A DNA stretch of 22,895 bases. Origin: a virus. Both the position numbers and the translations under genes were made by a program. The notes beneath the pieces are model-generated. The model saw only the letters and a list, made by a program, of their open reading frames with translations. It was not told where the DNA came from and searched no databases. Positions 6,779-13,007 of the stretch are shown here, one piece after another. The stretch lies in IMG/VR virus record IMGVR_UViG_3300042563_001643, positions 1 through 22,895 of that record. One strand, 5' to 3'. Each line of letters begins with the position of its first letter. Within the stretch, counting starts at the first letter, position 1.

Positions 6779-6966
6779 ACTCGTTTGAACGTATATGGGC
6801 CCGGGCAACTGGGCACCTAATGGGACAAACTGATGAGGATAGGCCGGATGTGCCTATCCTTTCTCTGCGAGAAGCTCGCATTGCTTTATTTTTAAAAACT
6901 TTTTGGGTAATCATTCACGTCATAACCTGTTTCTTTATTATTGCTAACACCCTCAGACATTGGTAA
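6775..6966 (+). CDS. small single-helix membrane protein, 63 aa, GTG start
   Basis: A 63-residue protein starting at GTG 6775 in a GTGA overlap with the QueD-like gene. The N-terminal half is soluble (FERIWARATGHLMGQTDEDRPDVPILSLREARIAL); residues about 38-58 (LFLKTFWVIIHVITCFFIIAN) form one strong membrane helix, with a short polar C-tail. I recall the DRPDVPILSLREA plus helix pattern as a conserved small protein of T4-like marine phages of unknown function. The soluble part probably faces the cytoplasm. Confidence 0.75.
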   Translation: MNSFERIWARATGHLMGQTDEDRPDVPILSLREARIALFLKTFWVIIHVITCFFIIANTLRHW

Positions 6967-6969
6967 ATA
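6962..6969 (+). promoter_or_regulatory. possible late-type box GGTAAATA
   Basis: GGTAAATA differs from NATAAATA at one position, as does the box before the SOD gene at 12437. It overlaps the stop of the small membrane protein and would start a transcript about 40 nt before ATG 7017. Confidence 0.3.
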
Positions 6970-7004
6970 ATATGCGCATATTTAATATGCATAACACACC
7001 AATT

Positions 7005-7010
7005 AAAGGA
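7005..7010 (+). promoter_or_regulatory. Shine-Dalgarno AAAGGA that decides the start at 7017
   Basis: AAAGGA ends six bases before ATG 7017. The upstream in-frame starts at 6960 and 6972 lack such a site, and the P-loop strand begins directly after Met 7017. Confidence 0.65.
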
Positions 7011-7016
7011 CCTAAT

Positions 7017-7877
7017 ATGACTAAACGCATTTTGATAATGGGATTACCTGGATCAGGTAAAACATACCTTGCACAAGCACTGAAAAAATATCTAGAAGCC
7101 AACGGTGATTTAATGAAAGTTAATCCCGGGCGAGTAACGAACTATGAAGGCATACCAGGTCCAGATTTTATGAAAGTAGGAGTAGATTGGTTCAATGCCG
7201 ATGATATCCGTAAAAAATATAACGATTGGGATTTTACTAACGCTGGGCGTATTCGTCAGAGTTTGCGTATGTTTCAATTTGCTATAGAATGTTCAGGTGA
7301 ATTTGTTATCTGTGACTTTGTTGCACCATTAGTTGAAATGCGTAACAATTTTAAAGCAGATTGGACTATTTGGGTGGACACTATTGACCAAGGCCGTTTT
7401 GAAGATACCAACAAAGCATTTGTGCCACCGGAACAATATGATTTCCGAGTTACAGAACAAGATGCCGATAAGTGGGCTGAGTTTATTGGAGATCATATAC
7501 TAGCCGATCGTAGACGTCCTCAATTTGATTGGAAAAAAGAAACAGTACAGATGTTAGGTCGTTGGCAACCTTGGCATGCCGGCCATCGTGCGTTGTTTGA
7601 ACGTCTGATTGCACGAACTGGTCAGGTAGTTATTCAGGTACGGGATGTACAGGGATGGCAAGGCAGTAATCCATTTGAAGTAGAAAAAGTCAAAGGCTTT
7701 ATTCGTCGTGATCTAGATCCCTTGTATCAGGGTCAATATGAAATTCAAGTAGTTCCAAACATTGTACACATTGGTTGGGGTCGTGGAGTAGGTTATACTT
7801 CAGGTGAAGAAACATTTGATGAATCTATTACTGACATCAGTGCTACAAAAATACGCAAAGAGCTTGGGCTTAAATGA
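7017..7877 (+). CDS. APS-kinase-like P-loop domain fused to an HxGH nucleotidyltransferase domain
   Basis: A 286-residue two-domain protein. Residues 1 to about 170 resemble adenylylsulfate-kinase-type P-loop enzymes: Walker A GLPGSGKT (9-16), WFNADDIRKKYNDWDFTNAGR (59-78) and a FVICDFVAP strand (96-104). Residues about 175-286 look like a cytidylyltransferase/NadM-type domain: GRWQPWHAGH (181-190, HxGH) and ISATKIRKEL (274-283, the ISxTxIR motif). The family pattern predicts phosphorylation of a small alcohol or sulfate nucleotide plus nucleotidyl transfer, possibly two consecutive steps in making an activated group. The substrate cannot be read from sequence. The start at 7017 fits the Shine-Dalgarno. 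The end overlaps a mini-ORF at 7874 in an ATGA. Confidence 0.8.
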   Translation: MTKRILIMGLPGSGKTYLAQALKKYLEANGDLMKVNPGRVTNYEGIPGPDFMKVGVDWFNADDIRKKYNDWDFTNAGRIRQSLRMFQFAIECSGEFVICDFVAPLVEMRNNFKADWTIWVDTIDQGRFEDTNKAFVPPEQYDFRVTEQDADKWAEFIGDHILADRRRPQFDWKKETVQMLGRWQPWHAGHRALFERLIARTGQVVIQVRDVQGWQGSNPFEVEKVKGFIRRDLDPLYQGQYEIQVVPNIVHIGWGRGVGYTSGEETFDESITDISATKIRKELGLK

Positions 7878-7915
7878 ACAAGTATCACGTTAGATTTAAC
7901 ACCAAACACAATGGC
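7874..7915 (+). repeat. direct repeat, left copy (partner 8535-8576)
   Basis: A 42-base segment repeated at 8535-8576 with 35 identical bases. The two copies flank the oxygenase gene. Most differences are synonymous, so both copies were diverged coding sequence rather than a recent tandem duplication. Confidence 0.85.
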
Positions 7916-7951
7916 GAAAGAATTATATTATTAAGAAATAGATTACAATGA
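7874..7951 (+). pseudogene. 25-codon remnant of the 74-codon gene at 8535
   Basis: ATG 7874 starts an ORF of 25 codons (MNKYHVRFNTKHNG then unrelated sequence). Its first 14 codons match the start of the gene at 8535 at 13 of 14 residues and 35 of 42 bases; six of the seven base differences are silent third-position changes. After the GGC codon at 7913-7915 similarity is lost. It overlaps the upstream kinase gene by ATGA and the downstream oxygenase gene by ATGA, so ribosomes can pass through it. It looks like a leftover 5' end at an insertion junction; translation of the mini-protein is possible but a function is doubtful. Confidence 0.75.
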
Positions 7952-8538
7952 TTTTAGAAATTGACAATTTATTAGATAGTGAAACTGCTGATAGTATTGA
8001 GAATTTTATGTTATCTACAAATTTTAATTGGGTATATATAAATTCAATATCAGGAGTCTGTGTCAATGATGAGGCAGTAGCTAATGATCCTAAAATTAAA
8101 GACTCTGACGGATTTATGCATATGTTTGTACATAATAAACAACCAGTAAGTCCACATGTTGGAATTATTCATTCATTAATGGGTTCATTGGAACAACATA
8201 CTGCTAAGACAGTAAAAGCAGTCGAACGTTCAAGGGCTGTATTAGTGTATAAAAATCCAACATTTGGAGATTTTTATCAGGGTCCTCATACAGATTATGC
8301 TAACCCTCACATGGTTATGATATACTATGTAAATGATAGCGACGGCGATACAATATTTTTTAATGAGAGACAAAAAGAACTTGTTGATAATAGCAAAAAG
8401 ACTGTTATTCAACGAATAACTCCTAAAAAAAATAAATGTATTATATTTGATGGATTACAATATCATGCTGGAAGTACTCCCAAAAACTCTCACAGGATGT
8501 TTATTAATATTAATTTTTATTTTGAAGAGGAAAAATGA
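7948..8538 (+). CDS. 2-oxoglutarate/Fe(II)-dependent oxygenase
   Basis: A 196-residue non-heme iron oxygenase of the 2OG-Fe(II) superfamily (prolyl-hydroxylase-like), which couples 2-oxoglutarate decarboxylation to hydroxylation of a substrate. The HxD iron ligands are His114 and Asp116 (GPHTDYANPH), the distal ligand is His173 (LQYHAGSTP) and Arg183 is the probable 2OG anchor (SHRMFININF). All key residues are present. The gene is strongly AT-rich (14 G+C in the 60 bases 7981-8040) compared with kdsA (32 in 60 at 9121-9180), and it lies between two copies of the 5' end of the 74-codon gene, so it is probably a transferred cassette. It overlaps both flanking ORFs by ATGA. Substrate unknown. 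Confidence 0.85.
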   Translation: MILEIDNLLDSETADSIENFMLSTNFNWVYINSISGVCVNDEAVANDPKIKDSDGFMHMFVHNKQPVSPHVGIIHSLMGSLEQHTAKTVKAVERSRAVLVYKNPTFGDFYQGPHTDYANPHMVMIYYVNDSDGDTIFFNERQKELVDNSKKTVIQRITPKKNKCIIFDGLQYHAGSTPKNSHRMFININFYFEEEK

Positions 8539-8576
8539 ACAAATATCACGTCAGGTTTAATACTAAACATCATGGC
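8535..8576 (+). repeat. direct repeat, right copy (partner 7874-7915)
   Basis: The first 42 bases of the 74-codon gene, 35 of 42 identical to the left copy. Confidence 0.85.
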
Positions 8577-8759
8577 TCGGAATTAGTTTGGCGTATCTTT
8601 GAAAATGGTGTAGAACATTTGGCCACAGATGTTCGAATCATTGGAGAAACTTTTACTGAGTGTACGCACGAGCATAACGAAACAAAGTGGAATATTGCCT
8701 GCAAGGGTAGAATGGTCTGGATTGACAAAGTTGCTGTTATTGTCACCGGAAAAGATTAA
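8535..8759 (+). CDS. conserved small phage protein, 74 aa
   Basis: A 74-residue soluble protein (MNKYHVRFNTKHHGSELVWRIFENG...) with alternating strands, containing one Trp-rich strand (LVWRIFENGVEHL), a His/Thr-rich loop (ECTHEHNETKW) and a basic C-terminal strand (GRMVWIDKVAVIVTG). The composition suggests a small beta barrel. I recall similar small proteins in marine T4-like phages but know no function. Its start overlaps the oxygenase stop by ATGA, and a truncated diverged copy of its first 14 codons precedes the oxygenase. Before the insertion it probably followed the kinase gene directly. Confidence 0.8.
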   Translation: MNKYHVRFNTKHHGSELVWRIFENGVEHLATDVRIIGETFTECTHEHNETKWNIACKGRMVWIDKVAVIVTGKD

Positions 8760-8773
8760 AATTTACTTAGTGT

Positions 8774-9607
8774 ATGAAAAACTTTAATATACATAATATA
8801 AAATTAGGAAACAACGAGCCGTTGGTATTAATTGCCGGGCCTTGTCAAATTGAAAGTCTAGATCACACACTCGAAACTGCACACAGTATAAAAGAAACCT
8901 GTGATAGTTTAGGGATCAAGTTTATCTACAAAAGCAGCTTTGACAAAGCCAATCGATCTAGTATATCAACTCGTCGAGGTGTTGGAATCGACGAAGGTTT
9001 AAAGATTCTTAATACTGTTAAACACAATTTTGGAGTGCCAGTTTTAACTGACATCCACGAAAGCTATCAGGCAGAATTGTGTGCTGCCGCTGGCATAGAT
9101 GTCTTGCAGATTCCTGCATTCTTGTGCAGGCAAACTGACCTGCTGCTAGCGGCAGGTGTTACAGGCTGTGCTATCAATGTGAAAAAAGGACAATTCCTTG
9201 CTCCCCACGATATGAAAAATGTTGCGGCAAAGATTGCCTCAACTGGCAATGAACGCATCATGTTATGCGAAAGAGGATACACTCATGGATACAATAACCT
9301 TGTTGTGGATATGCGTAGTCTACCCATTATGGCAGGCACCGGGTATCCAGTGGTTTTTGATGCCACACATAGTGTTCAGCAACCTGGTGGGCTGGGAACA
9401 GTCTCCGGAGGAGATCGCACTATGGTCCCGTACCTCGCGAGGGCAGCAGTGGCCACCGGATGCGTGAGTGCTGTGTTCATGGAATGTCATGAAGATCCAG
9501 ACAATGCCCCTAGCGATGGTCCTAATATGATCACATTATCTAATCTCAAAAACGTATTAGAAAGTCTTATAAAAATAGATGGAATTGTTAAATCCCTCCC
9601 AAACTAA
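8774..9607 (+). CDS. kdsA: 3-deoxy-8-phosphooctulonate (KDO-8-P) synthase
   Basis: KdsA condenses phosphoenolpyruvate with arabinose-5-phosphate to KDO-8-phosphate, the precursor of the Kdo that links lipid A to the LPS core. At 277 residues it is close to the E. coli length. Family motifs run in order: [10 protein letters not shown] (19-28), [55 protein letters not shown] and the C-terminal SDGPNM. Cys24 sits where metal-dependent (class II) enzymes have the metal-binding Cys and E. coli-type enzymes have Asn, so a divalent metal is predicted. The gene is G+C-richer than the oxygenase. It overlaps the next, glycosyltransferase-like gene by 29 nt. It is presumably an auxiliary metabolic gene acting on host or phage-directed sugars. 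Confidence 0.95.
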   Translation: MKNFNIHNIKLGNNEPLVLIAGPCQIESLDHTLETAHSIKETCDSLGIKFIYKSSFDKANRSSISTRRGVGIDEGLKILNTVKHNFGVPVLTDIHESYQAELCAAAGIDVLQIPAFLCRQTDLLLAAGVTGCAINVKKGQFLAPHDMKNVAAKIASTGNERIMLCERGYTHGYNNLVVDMRSLPIMAGTGYPVVFDATHSVQQPGGLGTVSGGDRTMVPYLARAAVATGCVSAVFMECHEDPDNAPSDGPNMITLSNLKNVLESLIKIDGIVKSLPN

Positions 9608-10394
9608 AGAAGAACGAAAGCGTCTCAAAGCCATTAGAAGACTTGAAAAAGAAGCTCGGCGACCGCAGAAAGAAACCGTTATTGTAGATACTAATCTTGA
9701 AAAAATAACTGTTCTGTGTGTAAAATTTGGTACCAAGTACGGCCGTGAGTACATTGAACGTCTTAGAAATATGGTATCTCGCCATCTAACAGTTCCTTAC
9801 GAATTTGTTTGTCTTACCGATGATCATCACCCCATAGAAGGTGTTCGAAGTATTGTGCAACCTATGAAAAATTATAAAAAAATATGGTGGCACAAGGTAC
9901 ATATGTTCGATCCCAATTTACCAATCAATGGTAGAATAGTCTATTTTGATCTCGATGTTGTAATACACAACAACATAGATAACTTAACTGTAGGACACGG
10001 AAACGCTTTCTTAGGTATAAAAGATTTTAATAGAAAATTTCACCCTTCTTGGATGTATCTCAATAGTTCTGTGATGAGTTGGATGCACGGTTCTCAGAGT
10101 CATATCTATCAACAATTCAACAACAATCCTAACGAAGCACAGAAATTACAAGGTGATCAAGATTGGATATGGAAGACCAGCAAGGATCGTATAAAATTTT
10201 GGCCCATAGAATGGATACAAAGTTACAAATGGGAAATACGTAGCAGAGAAGAACTAGTATTGAAGGACGGTAAACGAAACTTTAAATCAGTAATCAATCC
10301 AAAAATTCCAACCAATTGTAGTGTCTGTGTATTCCACGGAGATCCAAATCCTCACGATGTTTTAGATCCTTATGTCATTGACAACTGGCGGTAA
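9579..10394 (+). CDS. glycosyltransferase-like protein with DXD motif
   Basis: A 271-residue protein with a highly charged N-terminal helix (residues 7-32, [19 protein letters not shown]) followed by a GT-A-like core: [20 protein letters not shown] (43-62), YEFVCLTDD (74-82), [10 protein letters not shown] and the metal/nucleotide-sugar motif YFDLDVVI (DLD at 124-126), then QGDQDWIW and [12 protein letters not shown]. This matches the cyanophage-type DXD glycosyltransferase-like proteins I recall; donor and acceptor are unknown. ATG 9579 lies 29 nt inside kdsA and no strong Shine-Dalgarno is seen; a later start is possible but Met residues nearby are lacking. Coupling with kdsA suggests work on the same glycan. 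The -35 of promoter P3 is inside its last codons. Confidence 0.75.
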   Translation: MELLNPSQTKEERKRLKAIRRLEKEARRPQKETVIVDTNLEKITVLCVKFGTKYGREYIERLRNMVSRHLTVPYEFVCLTDDHHPIEGVRSIVQPMKNYKKIWWHKVHMFDPNLPINGRIVYFDLDVVIHNNIDNLTVGHGNAFLGIKDFNRKFHPSWMYLNSSVMSWMHGSQSHIYQQFNNNPNEAQKLQGDQDWIWKTSKDRIKFWPIEWIQSYKWEIRSREELVLKDGKRNFKSVINPKIPTNCSVCVFHGDPNPHDVLDPYVIDNWR

Positions 10395-10406
10395 GTGTGT
10401 TATAAT
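10378..10406 (+). promoter_or_regulatory. perfect sigma70-type promoter P3
   Basis: TTGACA at 10378-10383 and TATAAT at 10401-10406 with a 17-bp spacer, inside and just after the end of the glycosyltransferase-like gene. The expected start point is 10411-10413, and the ATG of the next gene is at 10413, so the transcript would be leaderless or nearly so. Confidence 0.9.
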
Positions 10407-10423
10407 AGTAGCATGACTATTAT
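10402..10423. promoter_or_regulatory. 8-bp inverted repeat over P3 -10 and start codon, candidate operator
   Basis: ATAATAGT (10402-10409) and ACTATTAT (10416-10423) are perfect reverse complements separated by six bases. The palindrome covers the -10 hexamer, the expected transcription start and the ATG at 10413. Because transcription would start inside it, the hairpin would not form in the message, so a DNA-binding repressor site is the simplest reading. It has not been matched to a known operator. Confidence 0.45.
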
Positions 10424-10718
10424 TACCCCCGAAGCATTACGCACTCTGCTTCTTGAAAATGAGTGCATCGTAGAATTTACCAAAGTGAATGGTGAGACTC
10501 GATCAATGCCTTGTACACTTAAGGCAGAGTTTATTCCGCCTGCCCCTCCACATATTACTAACACAGATAATCCTATCGACTTTCCAAAAGTTAAAAAAGA
10601 AAATCCCAATGTTATGAATGTTTGGTGCTTAGATAAAAAGGAATGGCGATCTTTCCGTATTGCTAATGTAATTTCAGCGAAAGTTAAAGATGAAACTAAC
10701 ACAGTACAGCCGCAATAA
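10413..10718 (+). CDS. small SH3-barrel-like phage protein (DUF2693/WYL_2-like)
   Basis: A 101-residue protein. The pattern LLLENECIVEFTKVNGETRSMPCTL (residues 11-35), then KKENPNVMNVWCLDKKEWRSFRIANVISAKV (about 63-94) is what I recall for the small T4-like phage proteins grouped as DUF2693 (Sm-like SH3 beta-barrel, WYL_2). Such barrels may bind nucleic acid or ligands but the function is not established. The start is ATG 10413, since the in-frame GTG at 10395 lies upstream of the -10 box of P3 and could not be on that transcript. No Shine-Dalgarno exists; initiation is probably leaderless. A 29-nt overlap links it to the next gene. Confidence 0.75.
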   Translation: MTIITPEALRTLLLENECIVEFTKVNGETRSMPCTLKAEFIPPAPPHITNTDNPIDFPKVKKENPNVMNVWCLDKKEWRSFRIANVISAKVKDETNTVQPQ

Positions 10719-11085
10719 AATCCTAGAAACTTTTAAACGCTGGGATGTACCTAAAGACTTTGCCGATCCTATGTACAACTATCTTGTTCACGGATTTAGT
10801 CCAGGTGGATGTTTTACAGCAGTACTGGCTAATGACTTTGCCGGAGCAATTCGGCGCAGCCATCCCGGCAATACCGTTGAAGCATTTAAGTCCTTAGCAG
10901 GTTGGATAGGTGAATGCTTGCCGCCGGAGACAAAAGGTAGCTATAATAATGTTGAAGTTTGGTGCAGTCTACCTGCAGAAGTTCGTAGATTGATATTAGA
11001 AGACTACGAACTGATCCATACTGCACAAGAAGAAATTATGATGGCCCTGCAGAGTAAGTCCACAGTTGAACCCGTGCTTTATTAA
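10690..11085 (+). CDS. hypothetical phage protein, 131 aa
   Basis: A 131-residue helical protein. The conserved-looking core is RWDVPKDFADPMYNYLVHGFSPGGCFTAVLANDF (about residues 17-50) followed by RRSHPGNTVEAFKSLAGWI, a pattern I recall from uncharacterised T4-like phage genes. There is no membrane helix. The start at 10690 lies 29 nt inside the SH3-like gene. Its TAA shares a base with the ATG of uvsE, so the three genes form one unit behind P3. Confidence 0.75.
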   Translation: MKLTQYSRNKILETFKRWDVPKDFADPMYNYLVHGFSPGGCFTAVLANDFAGAIRRSHPGNTVEAFKSLAGWIGECLPPETKGSYNNVEVWCSLPAEVRRLILEDYELIHTAQEEIMMALQSKSTVEPVLY

Positions 11086-12131
11086 TGAAAGAAACTATGA
11101 TTAAACGAATTGGTTTTGCCTGTAAGTGGATTAATGATCCTGCAGAAGTAAACGGCATGAAGATCAATGCTCGTGACCGTGACTTAAATACAGGTGCTAC
11201 CACAGTTAGGTGGTTGCGTGAACATCCCCAAGAAGCAGAACAGCGGCTTTGGGATTTAATGGAACGAAACATAGAAGCCTGCTACAAATTAGTCAGCAGG
11301 GTAGGAACACTAGATGAAGATCTTAGAATGGTACGACTCTCAAGTGATATACTTCCTGTATACACTGAGCCTAGTTGGAAGTGGTTTTGGCGGCAGTCCG
11401 ATGTCAGAGCATTTGCAGAAAGAGGATTTGCCCGAGTGGGTGATGTGGCTCGCAAGAATAATGTTAGGCTCAGCTTTCATCCTGGCCAGTTTTGCGTGTT
11501 GGCGTCTATTAACCCGGGCATAGTAGAACGATCAATAGAAGAGTTCGAGTATCACGTTGATATGGCTCGTTGGATGGGCTATGGTCAAACATTTCAAGAC
11601 TTCAAGATCAATGTGCATATCTCAGGCAAGCTAGGACCACAAGGTGTTCGTGATGCTCTAAGCAAAATGACACCCGAGGCCCGAAACTGCCTTACCATCG
11701 AGAATGACGAAATGACCTGGGGCATTGATTCAAGCATTGAATTGGTCAAGGACTGTGCCCTGGTCATGGACATACATCATCATTGGATTAATTCTGGAGA
11801 ATATATTGAAGCAACTGACGACCGTGTTAAGAGGATTATTGATAGCTGGCGTGGTGTTCGCCCTGTGCTACATTATAGTGTATCACGGGAAGACTGCCTT
11901 ATTGACCATCCCGGACACATCCGTCCCCATCTTCCGTCCCTCTTAGAGCAGGGCTACAAGAAACAAAAACTCAGAGCACATTCAGAATTTTACTGGAATA
12001 CAGCAGTGAATGAATGGGCCTTGAGCTTCCGTGACAACTTTGACATCATGTGCGAAAGCAAGGCTAAAAATCTATCCAGCTTTGCACTCTATGAACAGAG
12101 TCTTAAGCAGCCGGCTTTGCTTTTGGCTTAG
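11085..12131 (+). CDS. uvsE: UV-damage endonuclease UvsE/UvdE
   Basis: UvdE-family TIM-barrel endonuclease, which nicks DNA 5' of cyclobutane dimers, 6-4 photoproducts and some other lesions. The 348-residue protein has the expected motifs: IGFACKW (9-15), RLSSDILPV (84-92), LSFHPGQF (129-136, His132), VHISGK (177-182, His178), TIENDE (204-209, Glu206), VMDIHHHW (227-234) and VLHYSVSRE (261-269). These His, Glu and Asp residues are the usual metal ligands, so the enzyme looks intact. ATG 11085 overlaps the previous TAA by one base; an in-frame ATG at 11097 is an alternative. The 3' end overlaps a convergent minus-strand gene by 29 nt. Confidence 0.92.
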   Translation: MKETMIKRIGFACKWINDPAEVNGMKINARDRDLNTGATTVRWLREHPQEAEQRLWDLMERNIEACYKLVSRVGTLDEDLRMVRLSSDILPVYTEPSWKWFWRQSDVRAFAERGFARVGDVARKNNVRLSFHPGQFCVLASINPGIVERSIEEFEYHVDMARWMGYGQTFQDFKINVHISGKLGPQGVRDALSKMTPEARNCLTIENDEMTWGIDSSIELVKDCALVMDIHHHWINSGEYIEATDDRVKRIIDSWRGVRPVLHYSVSREDCLIDHPGHIRPHLPSLLEQGYKKQKLRAHSEFYWNTAVNEWALSFRDNFDIMCESKAKNLSSFALYEQSLKQPALLLA

Positions 12132-12408
12132 GTGTTGCTTTTGGTTTAGGTGGTGCTTTTGCCGTTGCAGTCTTTGGAGCAGCAGGCTTCTTAGCTGGCT
12201 GTTGCTTTTTAGGTGCAGGCTTCTTAGCTGGCGCTTGTTCAACTACTGCCGCCGGGACAACTGCTTCTGGAACAACAATCACTGCCTCAACTGCTGGCGC
12301 AGGTGCTACTTCAACTGCTGGCGCAGGTGCTACCTCAACTTTGTATGGTACTTCCGCAGTTGTTTCTGCTGGCTTGGCACCAAATAGCTTCTTAATTAAT
12401 CCTAGCAT
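12103..12408 (-). CDS. Ala/Lys/Pro-rich, histone H1-like tailed small protein
   Basis: A 101-residue low-complexity protein. Residues 1-12 (MLGLIKKLFGAK) form a short amphipathic helix; residues about 25-40 hold the repeat VEVAPAPA twice; residues about 55-101 are a basic tail of PAKKPAPKK and PKPKAKP repeats like bacterial histone H1-like or Hc1 tails. This could bind DNA electrostatically or be a virion linker; the short N-terminal helix could be a membrane or capsid anchor. The chosen start (12406-12408) has AAGGAG at the right distance; the longer ORF from 12447 lacks this. It is one of only two minus-strand genes and converges on uvsE. Confidence 0.7.
   Translation of the reverse strand: MLGLIKKLFGAKPAETTAEVPYKVEVAPAPAVEVAPAPAVEAVIVVPEAVVPAAVVEQAPAKKPAPKKQQPAKKPAAPKTATAKAPPKPKATPKPKAKPAA
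12182..12232 (-). repeat. 18-nt exact repeat pair in the Lys-rich tail
   Basis: The same 18 bases occur at 12182-12199 and 12215-12232, 33 bases apart, encoding AKKPA-type units on the minus strand. This is internal expansion of the low-complexity gene. Confidence 0.8.
12287..12334 (-). repeat. 24-nt tandem repeat, two units
   Basis: Two adjacent 24-base units (12287-12310 and 12311-12334) differ at one base, and six more bases of a third unit follow. They encode the VEVAPAPA repeat and preserve the reading frame. Confidence 0.85.
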
Positions 12409-12415
12409 ATTAAAT

Positions 12416-12421
12416 CTCCTT
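12416..12421 (-). promoter_or_regulatory. minus-strand Shine-Dalgarno AAGGAG
   Basis: Read on the minus strand, AAGGAG lies seven bases before the start codon at 12408 and fixes that start. A late-like box, AATAAATT (12425-12432 on the minus strand, one mismatch from NATAAATA), lies just upstream. Confidence 0.6.
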
Positions 12422-12436
12422 AGGAATTTATTTAGC

Positions 12437-12444
12437 GGTAAATA
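12437..12444 (+). promoter_or_regulatory. late-type box GGTAAATA before the SOD gene
   Basis: GGTAAATA is one mismatch from NATAAATA and is separated by five bases from ATG 12450, the same spacing as the box at 4646. It lies in a 41-bp divergent gap that also serves the minus-strand Lys-rich gene. No Shine-Dalgarno is present. Confidence 0.45.
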
Positions 12445-12449
12445 CATAT

Positions 12450-13007
12450 ATGGAATTTAAATTCATTCAAAAGTTTATAATCGAAGGCAAAAAAGACAAA
12501 CTTGTACAGTTGACATTGCCCTACGACCGTGATGAGTTGGCGCCGATAAAAAGTAAAGAAACTATAGATTATCACTACGGTACGCTGTACAAGGCCTATG
12601 TTGATAGATATAATAAGGGCGAAGGCGACGACGATTTCAACGAAGCTGGTGCGTTTTTACACAATATCTATTTTGGTCAACTACAAAAACCAGAAGGTGC
12701 CAACAGACCATATGATGCTATTTTGGCGTTTATAGAAAAACATTTTGATACTTTTGACAGTTTCAAAGAAGAATTTGAAAAAACAGCCATGACAATACAG
12801 GGCAGCGGATGGGCATATCTAGCTCGTGATGGCAAGATCAAAACCATTGTGAATCACGAAATCAAAAATGATATTGTGCTGTTAATTGATTGGTGGGAAC
12901 ACGCTTGGGCTCTAGACTATCAAGCTGATAAAAAAAGTTATTTGAAAAACATATGGAAAATAATCGATTGGAGGATAATCAATGGCGTACTCGGACAAAG
13001 TAATTGA
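12450..13007 (+). CDS. sod: Fe/Mn-family superoxide dismutase-like protein
   Basis: Fe/Mn-SOD fold, which converts superoxide to oxygen and hydrogen peroxide. The 185 residues carry all four expected metal ligands: His42 (DYHYGTLYKAYV), His71 (GAFLHNIYF), Asp147 and His151 (LLIDWWEHAWALDY), plus GSGWAYL (118-124) and a normal C-terminal NIWKIIDW. The usual HH pair after the first ligand (HYGKHHxxYV in E. coli-type enzymes) reads TLYKAY, so the gateway His30 equivalent is missing while Tyr50 (Tyr34 equivalent) is kept. Activity may therefore be altered. It has no secretion signal. The end overlaps iscU by 26 nt, so SOD, IscU and IscA should be made together, probably late. Confidence 0.88.
   Translation: MEFKFIQKFIIEGKKDKLVQLTLPYDRDELAPIKSKETIDYHYGTLYKAYVDRYNKGEGDDDFNEAGAFLHNIYFGQLQKPEGANRPYDAILAFIEKHFDTFDSFKEEFEKTAMTIQGSGWAYLARDGKIKTIVNHEIKNDIVLLIDWWEHAWALDYQADKKSYLKNIWKIIDWRIINGVLGQSN
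12970..12975 (+). promoter_or_regulatory. Shine-Dalgarno GGAGGA inside the SOD gene for iscU
   Basis: The GGAGGA stretch at 12970-12975, six bases before ATG 12982, gives iscU a strong ribosome site although it lies within the SOD coding region. Confidence 0.7.

Noticed and set aside
6960-7016. Upstream ATG extending the kinase-nucleotidyltransferase by 19 codons
   Set aside because: Only ATG 7017 has a Shine-Dalgarno at the right distance, and the P-loop strand begins directly after it.
11314-11523. Small membrane-protein-like frame inside uvsE
   Set aside because: It is a shifted frame of a well-conserved uvsE region, so the membrane-like stretches are incidental.
12031-12387. Plus-strand frame rich in Cys, Trp, Arg and Leu
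   Set aside because: It is the antisense shadow of the Ala/Lys/Pro-rich gene and overlaps the end of uvsE; no ribosome site and implausible composition.
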